Counted from the first letter of the stretch, positions 6,887 to 15,293 are shown. The stretch is DNA of 17,849 nucleotides from Candidatus Dojkabacteria bacterium CG_4_10_14_0_2_um_filter_Dojkabacteria_WS6_41_15 (GCA_002793355.1 PFQB01000086.1:1-17849), one strand, 5' to 3'. Numbers and translations: made by a program. The notes: generated from the letters alone by a model not told the origin.

Positions 6887-8088
6887 TCAGACAGTATAGC
6901 AAAGAAGTAATCAATTTCTTCTGTTGTATTCAGAAATGATAGCGAAACGCGCACAGATCCGGGGCTGTTCAATGCCTTATGGAGCGGTTCAGCACAATGA
7001 TAGCCAGCGCGCACCGCAATACCTTGCTGATCCATAAATTCAGCCACGTCGTGTGGGTGAATTGAAGATAATGTAAAGGAAAAAATTGGAGACCGATTAT
7101 TGAGGTCGGTTCGTCCGAGTAAATGCAGTTGCTTGACCATTTTTGCCTTGTTTAGGAAATACTCAGATAGCTTCTTTTCTGCTTGCTGTATGGTGTCTAT
7201 GCCAATGGAAGATAAGTAATCCAGAGAATGGCCAAAGCCGATAATCCCAGCGGTGTTTGGTGTCCCTGCCTCAAATTTTCCTTCGTCTGTTTTGGCGATG
7301 TAATTACTTGTTGTAACAGTTTCAACCATACCGCCGCCCAGAATCAATGGCTGTAATGAAGAAAAAGCGGTATTACTAACAACCAAGGCACCAATGCCTT
7401 CTGGTCCATACATTTTGTGGGCAGAAACAACGAGATAGTCTACAGGGGTGTCTTGCAGGTGGATGGGGGCATGTGCTGCGGATTGGGTAGCATCCAGAAG
7501 TATAGTTATGTCATTTTCCTTTGCGGTAGCGATTAGTTGTTTTAGCTCGGTAATGTTGCCGGTTACGTTAGAATAATGGGTAATAGCAAGAAAGGCACCT
7601 TTATATTTTCGCATCTCAGCTAAGAGAGCCGGAATGTCGATTGCTCCGTCCTTTTTAACAGAAATTACCATAAGGTCAAAGCCTTCGTTGCTTTGTAGGT
7701 TAATCCACGGGAGAAGGTTTGCGTGGTGCTCTGCCTCTGTTGTAATAATAGTCGGTTTAACTCCTTGTCCACGATAGGTTACGGCCAACGAATGAGCCAC
7801 AAGATTGATTGCCTCCGTCGCATTCTTGGCAAATATGACTCGATGTGAGGTTGTAGCATGTAAAAACTCTAAAAATTTGGTTCTGACACATTCGATAGCT
7901 ACGTTGGCATTAAAAGCTAACGTATGTGTACTTCGTCCTGGATTTCCGGTCTTCTCTTGTAGGTACTTGGCAATAGCAGTAATAACGGTTGTCGGTTTTG
8001 GTGTTGTCGCTGCAAAGTCAAAGTAAACCAACGGTTTATGGTTCATCTTTGTTGCTAATAATGGAAAATCTTTTCGGTATTGATTCAT
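6865..8088 (-). CDS. sufS: Cysteine desulfurase, SufS/CsdA type
   Basis: This 407-residue PLP enzyme converts cysteine to alanine and a protein-bound persulfide, the sulfur source for Fe-S clusters and thiolated tRNAs. The N-terminal YFDFAATTPKP motif, EAEHHANLLPW (His121, which stacks on PLP), LLDATQSAAH (Asp199) and VSAHKMYGPEGIGAL (Lys225, the Schiff-base lysine) are all present. The catalytic cysteine is Cys365 in RAGYHCAEPLH; the usual second position is His (RAGHHCAQP), here Tyr. The short loop around this Cys marks the group II (SufS-like) class. No SufB/C/D/U/E, IscU or thiolation gene is in the window, so the acceptor is unknown. The gene diverges from trmB with a 50-base gap holding a symmetrical pair of -10 boxes, and overlaps the nuclease by 22 bases. 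Confidence 0.93.
   Translation of the reverse strand: MNQYRKDFPLLATKMNHKPLVYFDFAATTPKPTTVITAIAKYLQEKTGNPGRSTHTLAFNANVAIECVRTKFLEFLHATTSHRVIFAKNATEAINLVAHSLAVTYRGQGVKPTIITTEAEHHANLLPWINLQSNEGFDLMVISVKKDGAIDIPALLAEMRKYKGAFLAITHYSNVTGNITELKQLIATAKENDITILLDATQSAAHAPIHLQDTPVDYLVVSAHKMYGPEGIGALVVSNTAFSSLQPLILGGGMVETVTTSNYIAKTDEGKFEAGTPNTAGIIGFGHSLDYLSSIGIDTIQQAEKKLSEYFLNKAKMVKQLHLLGRTDLNNRSPIFSFTLSSIHPHDVAEFMDQQGIAVRAGYHCAEPLHKALNSPGSVRVSLSFLNTTEEIDYFFAILSECLLKYD
6893..6901 (-). promoter_or_regulatory. Extended -10 promoter of the nuclease inside sufS
   Basis: The minus strand reads TGCTATACT, one mismatch from the extended -10 consensus, within the sufS codons for FAILS. It ends 6 bases before the nuclease ATG at 6886, matching the leaderless spacing seen at other genes here. 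Confidence 0.45.
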
Positions 8089-8104
8089 AATTCCACGAAT
8101 TTAC

Positions 8105-8130
8105 GATATAATCTTGTAGTTAATTATATC
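8105..8130. promoter_or_regulatory. Symmetrical overlapping divergent promoters sufS/trmB
   Basis: GATATAAT (8105-8112) and its perfect inverted copy ATTATATC (8123-8130) are 10 bases apart between the divergent genes. The left arm gives a plus-strand TATAAT (8107-8112) for trmB with a start near 8119. The right arm gives a minus-strand TGATATAAT extended -10 (8131-8123) for sufS with a start near 8116. Each transcript would cross the other promoter's -10, so the two should interfere. A TATATC at 8125-8130 could alternatively give a leaderless trmB transcript. Confidence 0.5.
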
Positions 8131-8138
8131 ACGAACTA

Positions 8139-8819
8139 GTGAACGAACAGGCCTGGCAATTTAAACGAGAAGTACAAGATTTTTGGAAAAAAGTGATTAA
8201 ACGGCTGCAGGTTCCTTTTTTTACGCTCACCGCCAATAATCTAAAATCAACAACATATCCGGACCTTCCGGGACCTTTAGACTGGCAAAAGATTGCGGGT
8301 GAACGCAAAATACATGTTGAGATTGGTTCTGGGCATGGTGAGGTTTTGCTTGCAAACAATAGAATGAAGTCCATAGTCGTGGGATACGAGATTAAGTCTA
8401 GGTTCTTTCGCTTATCACAGAGAAAAACTCGCAGGCGGGACGATATATTTGTGTATAAAGGGAGCGGTTATGAATCGCTAGCACTGCACTTCAAAAACGA
8501 CACTATTTCTACTCTCTATATACTATTTCCTGACCCCTGGCACAAGAAAAAGCACGCAAGAAGACGACCATTGACCGAAAAGTTCTTTGCAAGAGTCGCA
8601 CAAAAGCTTAAAAAGGGAGGAACAATCATTATTGCCACCGATTGGCAGGAATATTCAGATTTTATCGGCAGCGAGGTACAAAAAGTGACAAAGCAGTACG
8701 AAATTACGATATGTCCGTATGTACCAGATGATTACTCGTTGCCAATTACGCATTATCACCGAAAATGGGCAAGAAAGGGGCGGTCTTTTACTGCGTTTGT
8801 CCTCAAAAAATTAGGCTAA
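8139..8819 (+). CDS. trmB: tRNA (guanine-N7-)-methyltransferase
   Basis: This 226-residue SAM-dependent enzyme makes m7G46 in the tRNA variable loop. The SAM-binding motif I, VEIGSGHGE (about 60-68), the acidic VGYEIKSR after it (about 81-88), and the family signature FPDPWHKKKHARRR (130-143) are intact, as is the later TDWQEY (168-173), which in TrmB contributes to SAM and tRNA binding. Length is normal for the family. The start is GTG at 8139: the frame is closed by a TAA at 8121-8123 and there is no earlier start. No Shine-Dalgarno precedes it. It is followed after 27 bases by the comF-like gene, probably in one transcript. Confidence 0.95.
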   Translation: MNEQAWQFKREVQDFWKKVIKRLQVPFFTLTANNLKSTTYPDLPGPLDWQKIAGERKIHVEIGSGHGEVLLANNRMKSIVVGYEIKSRFFRLSQRKTRRRDDIFVYKGSGYESLALHFKNDTISTLYILFPDPWHKKKHARRRPLTEKFFARVAQKLKKGGTIIIATDWQEYSDFIGSEVQKVTKQYEITICPYVPDDYSLPITHYHRKWARKGRSFTAFVLKKLG

Positions 8820-8846
8820 TCACAATTTGTAGGCGATACTACCCCA

Positions 8847-9674
8847 ATGAGAGGACTTTTTGCCGACATTGCCGAAACAAAAGAGTGTACAGAGAGTGTG
8901 GTTGCTCGAGTTGTCTATGAAATCTGGCGCACTTGTGGGTTGTTTACCTGTTTTTGCTGTGAACGCCCTGTGTGTACCCTTTGTGACACGTGTGCTGCTC
9001 TTCCCCTGTATTCTGCGCCTCATTGTGCACTTTGTGAGAAATTCTCTATCAAAGGGACGACCCATGCTGAATGTACTCCAAAGGTTCCATATTTCACTCA
9101 CTCTATCGCATTCTTCGAGTACACAAAAGTTATAAAAAAGTTGTTTGCGGTCTATAAATACAAGCAGGCGTTTCAATATCAACAAGTAATCGAAGATTTT
9201 GCTGGCGACTACATTAAAATCGACCCGTTTTTACTTGTGAAGACGGTGTTTTCTTCGATAGATGCCCTAAATGTTGTTCTGTTCCCCATACCAATGACCA
9301 CAAAAAAACAGGAAGATCGTGGGTTTTCTCCTGCTTACGAGCTGTCAGTGATAGTTGGGCGTGCTTTGCAGGCTAAGTATGGTTGCTGTGTGAAGATTTG
9401 CGCTGGGGTAGTAAAGAAGGTTGGCGACGTAACGTCGCAAGCGCGGAAAGATCGTCGCCAAAGGCTACTCTCTTTGCAGAAGGAGTATCAAGTAATAGAA
9501 TCTGCCGTTGATGAGTTTACGCGACAGCCAATTGACTTATTTGTGGTGGTCGACGATGTCGTAACTACGGGGGCAACTACTACCGCTGTAATTGAGGCTA
9601 TAGCAAAAAACAATATGTTAGCAGAAAAGCTACAGAAAATTCCGATTGTTCGGTTCAGTTTTGCCCGAGCCTAA
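8847..9674 (+). CDS. comF: ComF family phosphoribosyltransferase-like protein
   Basis: This 275-residue protein belongs to the ComF/GntX family, which joins a cysteine-rich zinc-binding N-terminus to a type I phosphoribosyltransferase domain; ComF is needed for DNA uptake in competent bacteria, probably in handling single-stranded DNA. The N-terminus holds many cysteines (Cys30, 35, 37, 38, 43, 46, 49, 60, 63, 76), consistent with zinc fingers. The domain shows the family's RGFSPAYELS (158-167; usually RGFNQ), TSQARKDRRQRL (196-207) and the PRPP loop VVVDDVVTTGATTTA (233-247). The N-terminus is longer than usual. Its TAA overlaps the convergent ileS stop (shared CTAA, 9671-9674), leaving no room for a terminator. 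Whether this cell is naturally competent cannot be told from the window. Confidence 0.88.
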   Translation: MRGLFADIAETKECTESVVARVVYEIWRTCGLFTCFCCERPVCTLCDTCAALPLYSAPHCALCEKFSIKGTTHAECTPKVPYFTHSIAFFEYTKVIKKLFAVYKYKQAFQYQQVIEDFAGDYIKIDPFLLVKTVFSSIDALNVVLFPIPMTTKKQEDRGFSPAYELSVIVGRALQAKYGCCVKICAGVVKKVGDVTSQARKDRRQRLLSLQKEYQVIESAVDEFTRQPIDLFVVVDDVVTTGATTTAVIEAIAKNNMLAEKLQKIPIVRFSFARA

Positions 9675-12600
9675 CTAATAACTGCGAAGAACTCAATCTT
9701 CTCTGCTCCAATTACTGCAGGTTTTATCGCTGTATCTGGTTTATTCTTTGTTTGTTCCAACGACTTTAATAAGGTTGCCGCACAAAGCTGCTTGCTGTAT
9801 TTAACCACCAGTTTTGCTAGTACTTCGTTTTCAGTATAGAAACTTCCCGTCGCCACTTGGCCTAGTGCAAGATTCGCTTCTCTGCGTGCACCCTGAATCG
9901 CTCGAGTTAATTCTCGAACGGTACCTTTTTCGGCAAGCTCGGGTGTAATTTCTGTATCGAGAGCAACTGTAGCTTCTTGTTCCATCTTCGATACAATTTT
10001 TTTACCTGTTAGTATCTTTTTCTCTACTACAACTTTCTCGACATTAAGTTCTTCCTCTACTAGTGTTACGAACTCTGCACTAAGCGCCTGCTTGCCTTGA
10101 TAAAATAAGGTCCCAAGCGGTTGTTTAACGGCAAGCCCTTGTTCGACACGAATACTTTGCCCTAATGAACAGATAGAGCGCGTTTCTGCCATTGTATCCA
10201 ATAGCGATTGCTCTTCCTTGGAAAGTTCTGCTGCTGTTGGGAATAACTCGAGATGCACCGATTCTAGCTGCTCTTTTTTGGGAAGTGCCTGTTTTAGGTC
10301 TTGATACAAGAATTCAGTAACAAAAGCAGCAATCGGTGCGAATGTCTTTGCAAAGGTCAACAATACCTCAAACAGCGTTTGCATTGCATCTTTGTCACCA
10401 TTTACAAAGCGGTCTCGTGATCGGCGGATATACCAAGTCGAAATATCATCGATTAAGGGTTTCATTTCGGCTACTGCGCGAGGAACCGTATAGCCACCAA
10501 GATTGGTGTCCACAATGTAAACTACTTGTTTCATGCGAGTTACTACCCATTTATCTAATAGGTTTTTTGGTTCAAAATCTGCTTTGTACTCGAAACCATG
10601 TTGATTTGCATACAACGTAAAGTATTTGTACGTGTTCATTAAAGGCAGTAAAATTTCTTTTACGGGTAATGCCATCGCCTCTTCCGAAACGCACAAATCC
10701 TCGCCCATCGGTAACACGCTACCGGCAATATACAAACGAAACGCGTCGCCACCGTACTTTTCGATAACACCGCGTGGATCAGGATAATTTCCTAAGCTCT
10801 TGCTCATTTTCTGCCCGTCAGAACCCATGATAACGCCGGTGCAAATAACGTTTTTGAATGCATTAGTGTGAAATAATATCGTGGAAACAACGTGCATCAC
10901 ATTGAACCAAGCTCGTGTTTGACCAACATACTCGATAATGTAATCACCAGGGAAATTCGCTTCGAACTTTTCCTTATTTTCGAAAGGATAATGGAACTGC
11001 GCAAACGGCATAGAAGCGGATTCTAGCCAACTATCAGCAACATCAGCCACACGTGTCATTGTTCCCTTTTTGCACTTTTCGCAGGGATAGGTGTGCTCGT
11101 CGATATACGGGCGGTGCAAATTGGTGATTTTTTTACCAGATTTTGCTTCAATTTCTGAAATAGACCCTAAAACTTCGCGGTTATCACATTTGTTACATTC
11201 CCAAATAGGCAAAGGTGTGGCCCAATAACGGGTTCGTGTAACTCCCCAGTCTGGGAAGGTCTTGATAGCATCTTCAAAACGACCATGTTTAATATGCTCT
11301 GGAATCCAATTGATATTTTCGTTGTTTGCATACAATTGATCCTTAATTTGCTGAATATTAATGTACCAGGCACTTTGTGCTTTATAAACCAGTGGTGTTT
11401 TGCAGCGGTGACAAACTGGGTAACTATGGACTATTTTTTCCGCACGAAGCATAAGGCCTCTTTTAGTCAAATTTTCGGTAACGTACGGATCTGCAGCTTT
11501 AAAGTACATGCCTGCAAAATCAATAACTTCCGGAATCAACTTTCCTTCGTCGTCTAACGTTTCGCGCATAGATAGCCCAATTTCCTTGCCTAGCTGGGTA
11601 TCTTCTTCTCCGAAGCCGGGTGCCATATGAACGACACCAGTACCGTCGGTTAAACTAACAAAGTCTGCGTGATAAATATGATTATCTTTTTCGTTTGGCG
11701 TAAAGTAGTTGAATAATGGTTGATAGGAACTACCAACCAACTCTTTGCCCTTGTACGTATCGACAATTTCGTATGCGGTATCTACTAATACCTTTTCAGC
11801 CAAGTTCTTAGCGACAACTAAGTATTCTTTGCCGACTTTGCAGGTAACGTATTCGGCGTTCTTATCTACTACAAGCCCTGTATTCGCAGGAATTGTCCAA
11901 GGTGTAGTGGTCCAGGCGACAACATACACATTAGGCTTTTCTATCGACGGCTTTTTATCCTTGTCGATTGAAGGCGCAATTTTTAGCCCGTCTCTCAAGC
12001 AGTTTTTGGTTGGTATGTGGATTTCCTCCCAGGGAATATCATTTTTCTTTATCCAGTGTATTTCTGAAGAGAGGTCACCTTCTTTGTCGACAACTTTAGG
12101 CTCACCGACGATTTCTACTTTAAAGTGGTGTGTTTTGAAGAGTCTACCCTCGAATATGTCTACAGAAAAGCCTGTATAAGTCATTGTCTTTACGGTACAA
12201 CCAATTTCTTCCATAACCTCTCGTTTAACGGTTTCCTCCAAATCACCTTTGTCCTGTTCTTCATATTTCCCACCAACTATTCCCCACACTTTATCGCGAG
12301 TCTCCTTTATTCGACGAATCATCAGTACTTCACCTCTTTCGTTTTGGATAATTGCTCCGACACCAACTCCGGTTTTGTAATAATTAAGCGGGAATTTCAC
12401 ATATACTGATGGATCCTCGAGGTCTTGATATGAATTATCCATTGCTATTTCGAAGTTAGAGAGAGGAGTTCCACATCGTGTGCAATACAGTGAAACACGC
12501 TTTCCTTTGTAAACCAACCCTTTTTCATAGAACTGTTTGAACACCCAAAGCACGGTTTCCATGTAGTTTAGGTCCATGGTTCGGTAGGCTTTCTTCATAT

Positions 12601-13042
12601 CAACCCAGCGAGCTATTCTGTCAATGTACCAATCCCACTCTTCCGAGGTGTTCGAAACGTATTTTGCACAGGCCTCGATAAAGGTTTTTATTCCTACTCG
12701 CGATTCAATTTCTCTACGGTTTTTTGTTTTAAATTGACGTTCAACGATTTCTTCGACTGCTATGCCATGGCAATCCCATCCCCAATCCCGTTCAACCTTC
12801 TTTCCTTTCATGGTTTGATAGCGCGGTATTATGTCCTTGAGTACGCTTGCCAATAAATGTCCATAATGTGGCAAGCCCGTTACAAAAGGTGGCCCGTCAT
12901 AAAAGACAAACCGATTCTTGTCGGAACGTTGGCTGACGGATTTCTCGAAAATCTTATTCTCTTTCCAATACGTTAGAATCGGTTGCTCGACTTCATTGTA
13001 GAATGAGCGAACATTTGGAACTGAGAATGTAGATTTTGCCAT
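9671..13042 (-). CDS. ileS: Isoleucyl-tRNA synthetase (type 2) with Nudix domain inserted in the editing domain
   Basis: This 1123-residue enzyme charges tRNA-Ile. Class I signatures are HYGH (59-62, in place of HIGH) and KMSKS (745-749, in DGQKMSKSLGNYPDP, a context typical of the eukaryote-like type 2 IleRS, a class generally linked to mupirocin tolerance). CxxC pairs occur in CTRCGTP, CHRCKTP, CNKC and CEKC. The CP1 editing domain is recognisable from WTTTPWT (377-383) and HMAPGFGEED (472-481, ending in the conserved Asp). Between its first strand (SVYVKFPL, to about 219) and WTTTPWT lies an extra segment of about 135 residues starting VGVGAIIQNERGEVLMIRRI and carrying REVMEEIG (274-281), a Nudix hydrolase domain (roughly 11972-12382). 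ATG 13042 was chosen over the TTG one codon upstream. A perfect TGCTATAAT ends 5 bases before it, predicting a leaderless mRNA. Confidence 0.95.
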   Translation of the reverse strand: MAKSTFSVPNVRSFYNEVEQPILTYWKENKIFEKSVSQRSDKNRFVFYDGPPFVTGLPHYGHLLASVLKDIIPRYQTMKGKKVERDWGWDCHGIAVEEIVERQFKTKNRREIESRVGIKTFIEACAKYVSNTSEEWDWYIDRIARWVDMKKAYRTMDLNYMETVLWVFKQFYEKGLVYKGKRVSLYCTRCGTPLSNFEIAMDNSYQDLEDPSVYVKFPLNYYKTGVGVGAIIQNERGEVLMIRRIKETRDKVWGIVGGKYEEQDKGDLEETVKREVMEEIGCTVKTMTYTGFSVDIFEGRLFKTHHFKVEIVGEPKVVDKEGDLSSEIHWIKKNDIPWEEIHIPTKNCLRDGLKIAPSIDKDKKPSIEKPNVYVVAWTTTPWTIPANTGLVVDKNAEYVTCKVGKEYLVVAKNLAEKVLVDTAYEIVDTYKGKELVGSSYQPLFNYFTPNEKDNHIYHADFVSLTDGTGVVHMAPGFGEEDTQLGKEIGLSMRETLDDEGKLIPEVIDFAGMYFKAADPYVTENLTKRGLMLRAEKIVHSYPVCHRCKTPLVYKAQSAWYINIQQIKDQLYANNENINWIPEHIKHGRFEDAIKTFPDWGVTRTRYWATPLPIWECNKCDNREVLGSISEIEAKSGKKITNLHRPYIDEHTYPCEKCKKGTMTRVADVADSWLESASMPFAQFHYPFENKEKFEANFPGDYIIEYVGQTRAWFNVMHVVSTILFHTNAFKNVICTGVIMGSDGQKMSKSLGNYPDPRGVIEKYGGDAFRLYIAGSVLPMGEDLCVSEEAMALPVKEILLPLMNTYKYFTLYANQHGFEYKADFEPKNLLDKWVVTRMKQVVYIVDTNLGGYTVPRAVAEMKPLIDDISTWYIRRSRDRFVNGDKDAMQTLFEVLLTFAKTFAPIAAFVTEFLYQDLKQALPKKEQLESVHLELFPTAAELSKEEQSLLDTMAETRSICSLGQSIRVEQGLAVKQPLGTLFYQGKQALSAEFVTLVEEELNVEKVVVEKKILTGKKIVSKMEQEATVALDTEITPELAEKGTVRELTRAIQGARREANLALGQVATGSFYTENEVLAKLVVKYSKQLCAATLLKSLEQTKNKPDTAIKPAVIGAEKIEFFAVIS

Positions 13043-13047
13043 CAAGA

Positions 13048-13056
13048 ATTATAGCA
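13048..13056 (-). promoter_or_regulatory. Extended -10 promoter of ileS
   Basis: The minus strand reads TGCTATAAT, identical to the box before the small ORF-murJ pair. It ends only 5 bases before the ATG at 13042, so initiation would fall on or beside the start codon. No T-box leader or other tRNA-responsive structure can fit. Confidence 0.6.
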
Positions 13057-13112
13057 CTATTGATGTCTTCAACTATCTTCGCTTGGCATTAGCAGTTCAT
13101 TGTTTAATTGCG

Positions 13113-13118
13113 TATAAT
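13113..13118 (+). promoter_or_regulatory. -10 box of the DNA ligase gene
   Basis: TATAAT ends 5 bases before the ligase ATG at 13124, the same spacing as at the divergent ileS. No clear -35 or Shine-Dalgarno is present. The expected start site coincides with the ATG. Confidence 0.5.
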
Positions 13119-13123
13119 TAGTC

Positions 13124-14947
13124 ATGTTGATTTCCGAACTTGCCACTCTTTTCTCCGCCGTTGAAGTTACTCCTAAACGGTTGGAAATGCAGGCGTTGCT
13201 AACGAAGTTTTACTTAACTGCAACACCACAAGAGGCTGCAATACTCTCTTATTTACTAGTCGGGCGAATCGTTCCTGATTTCATTGCAGTTGAGTTTCAG
13301 TTGTCAGATAAAACGCTGCGAGCAGTTGTTGAAAAATTGCTGCAGCACGATGTGACACAAGATGTCGCGGAGCTGGGTGATATTGGATCGGTGTGGGAAA
13401 AAAGTGCGCCTACAAGCAACAAAGATATGCAGCTCGCGGAGTATTACGAAAAACTTTGGGAAATCGCCTCAACAAAAGGAACAGGTTCACAACTTGCAAA
13501 ACAAGGACAGATAATATCGTTACTTCAAGCGACATCCCCACTCGTAGGTAGATATACATTAAGAATCCTTAATAGCAAGCTTCGCTTAGGGGCAAGTGAC
13601 CGAACAATCTTGGAAGCTCTGGGCAAATTACCCGACGGAAATATTGACGAGTTGAAAAAGTTATTCGCAAATACGAGTGACATTGGGCATACCGCATATT
13701 TGTTCAAAACTTATGGAAATACCGCTTATGCAAAGGCAACATTTACTGCGGGAGTTCCCGTTTCGGCAAAATTGGTTGAAAGAGAAGGTTCAATAGAGGC
13801 AATCTTCAAACGAATACCAAAACCTTTAGAAGAACCCAAATACGACGGGCTTCGTATTCAAGTCCATGTGTTCAAATCAACGGCGATAAAAGAGTTATAC
13901 GAAGGACGAGTGTGGCAAGAAAATTATGTCGATTGGCTTGCGCAGCAAAAAGCTCCAGAGGGCTTGTCGTTATTTTCAACACTATCAGAAGAGGCGGATG
14001 AGTATCAAGTAATGCTCTTTTCGCGAAACCTAGAAAACATGACCGATATGTTTCCAGAAGTTGTTGTTGCTGCAAAGAAATTGCCAATGCAATATGAAAA
14101 GAAATTTGGAGACAAGGCAAATGAAATCGTACTAGATGGAGAAGTTATCGGCTACAACGATTTAGTGCAAGAGTACCTACCCTTTCAACAGACAATGACC
14201 AGAAAGCGAAAATATGATGTTGGTAATGCTGCCACCGAAGTGCCGGTAAAAGTTTTTTCCTTTGACATACTATTAGTGAATCAGGAAAATCTTATGTCGT
14301 TACCACTTTCAGCACGTAAAGAACGGCTTTCTTTTTTGGATGAGAATCTTGACCTGCAACAGACTATTGTTAAAACTCCTATTCACTACCCAACTTCTTT
14401 GTCCGAGGCGGAAAAACTGTTCTTGGAGTATGTTGGTGAAGGTCTCGAGGGCGTGATTTTTAAAGACGACACGTCGCTTTACACGCCCGGCACTAGAAAC
14501 TTTGATTGGCTAAAATACAAAAAATCTATGAAAAAAGATTTGGCAGACACTATTGATGTAGTGCTTATTGGTTACTATCGCGGTGAAGGTAAGCTTGCCC
14601 AATTCGGTATTGGTGCCCTACTTGCAGCGGTATACGACCAAAAGAACGATGCTTTTGTGACAGTGACGAAAATTGGTACTGGAATTACCTACGAACTGTG
14701 GCAGTCAATCAAAGTTGCTTGCGATGCAGTAAAAACTGACCGAAAACTTGATAATATTCATATTCCAAAATCACTTCTTCCTGATGTATATCTGCTCCCC
14801 GAACTCGTTGTTGAGGTGGAAGCTGACGAAATCACGAAAAGCCCTCTGCATACCTCCGGTTATGCGCTCCGATTTCCGCGTTTCAAGCGTTTTCGCGAAA
14901 AAAGAGGGACACAGGCAACCACCTTGGAGGAACTTAAAACGCTCTAA
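13124..14947 (+). CDS. lig: ATP-dependent DNA ligase (archaeal/eukaryal Lig I type)
   Basis: This 607-residue protein seals DNA nicks with ATP. All three domains of the archaeal-type enzyme are present: an N-terminal DNA-binding domain (about 1-210, including RLGASDRTILEAL), the adenylation domain with motif I EEPKYDGLR (nucleophile Lys239), LFSRNLENMT (motif III region, 298-307), LDGEVIGYN, FSFDILLVN, EGVIFKD (442-448) and WLKYKK (462-467), then an OB-fold domain ending SGYALRFPRFKRFREKR. Between motif I and LFSRNLE there are about 60 residues instead of the usual roughly 20, an insertion of about 40 rich in charged and aromatic residues. It diverges from ileS. Bacteria normally rely on the NAD-dependent LigA; whether this is an extra or replacement ligase cannot be seen here. 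No Ku or other repair gene is adjacent. Confidence 0.95.
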   Translation: MLISELATLFSAVEVTPKRLEMQALLTKFYLTATPQEAAILSYLLVGRIVPDFIAVEFQLSDKTLRAVVEKLLQHDVTQDVAELGDIGSVWEKSAPTSNKDMQLAEYYEKLWEIASTKGTGSQLAKQGQIISLLQATSPLVGRYTLRILNSKLRLGASDRTILEALGKLPDGNIDELKKLFANTSDIGHTAYLFKTYGNTAYAKATFTAGVPVSAKLVEREGSIEAIFKRIPKPLEEPKYDGLRIQVHVFKSTAIKELYEGRVWQENYVDWLAQQKAPEGLSLFSTLSEEADEYQVMLFSRNLENMTDMFPEVVVAAKKLPMQYEKKFGDKANEIVLDGEVIGYNDLVQEYLPFQQTMTRKRKYDVGNAATEVPVKVFSFDILLVNQENLMSLPLSARKERLSFLDENLDLQQTIVKTPIHYPTSLSEAEKLFLEYVGEGLEGVIFKDDTSLYTPGTRNFDWLKYKKSMKKDLADTIDVVLIGYYRGEGKLAQFGIGALLAAVYDQKNDAFVTVTKIGTGITYELWQSIKVACDAVKTDRKLDNIHIPKSLLPDVYLLPELVVEVEADEITKSPLHTSGYALRFPRFKRFREKRGTQATTLEELKTL

Positions 14948-15025
14948 ATACAGGATAACCTTGACTGCCCTACTCCATTAATTGAACAGAAAGTTAGTTT
15001 GGTTTTTCTAGTGCCGTCGGCTTAA

Positions 15026-15181
15026 TCAGCTCATATAATTTTTTGCCACAAAACATGGGCTAGTGCCCAAGTCTACCATATCAACTTTACCATCGGAATT
15101 ATGATCGTGCGTAAGAATCTTGTAAGAATTGATATAGGTCGCTACAAAATTGGGGAATGCAACTTCAAAAATGGTAATTCG
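15026..15181 (-). pseudogene. Fragment with a dockerin/EF-hand-like calcium loop
   Basis: The minus-strand frame between a TAG (15182-15184) and a TGA (15026-15028) translates to about 51 residues without a start in a sensible place. It contains DHNSDGKVDMVD (15071-15106), which matches the calcium-loop pattern of type I dockerins and related repeats (D-x-N-x-D-G-x5-D). Upstream of the TAG the same frame still looks protein-like (DFSHMILNT). This suggests the decayed C-terminus of a surface protein on the opposite strand. The fragment is short, so chance is possible. Confidence 0.35.
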
Positions 15182-15293
15182 CTATGCACTCATGGTATTA
15201 AGTATCATGTGCGAAAAATCAAGTAACAATTCTTCTGCCAATCCGCAACATCCCCCCAACTAAAACATTGTGTTCACCCCGCAAATATCCTAA

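Noticed and set aside
11745..12179. 144-codon plus-strand frame opposite ileS
   Set aside because: It is antisense to the well-defined IleRS editing and Nudix segments and is explained as a shadow frame.
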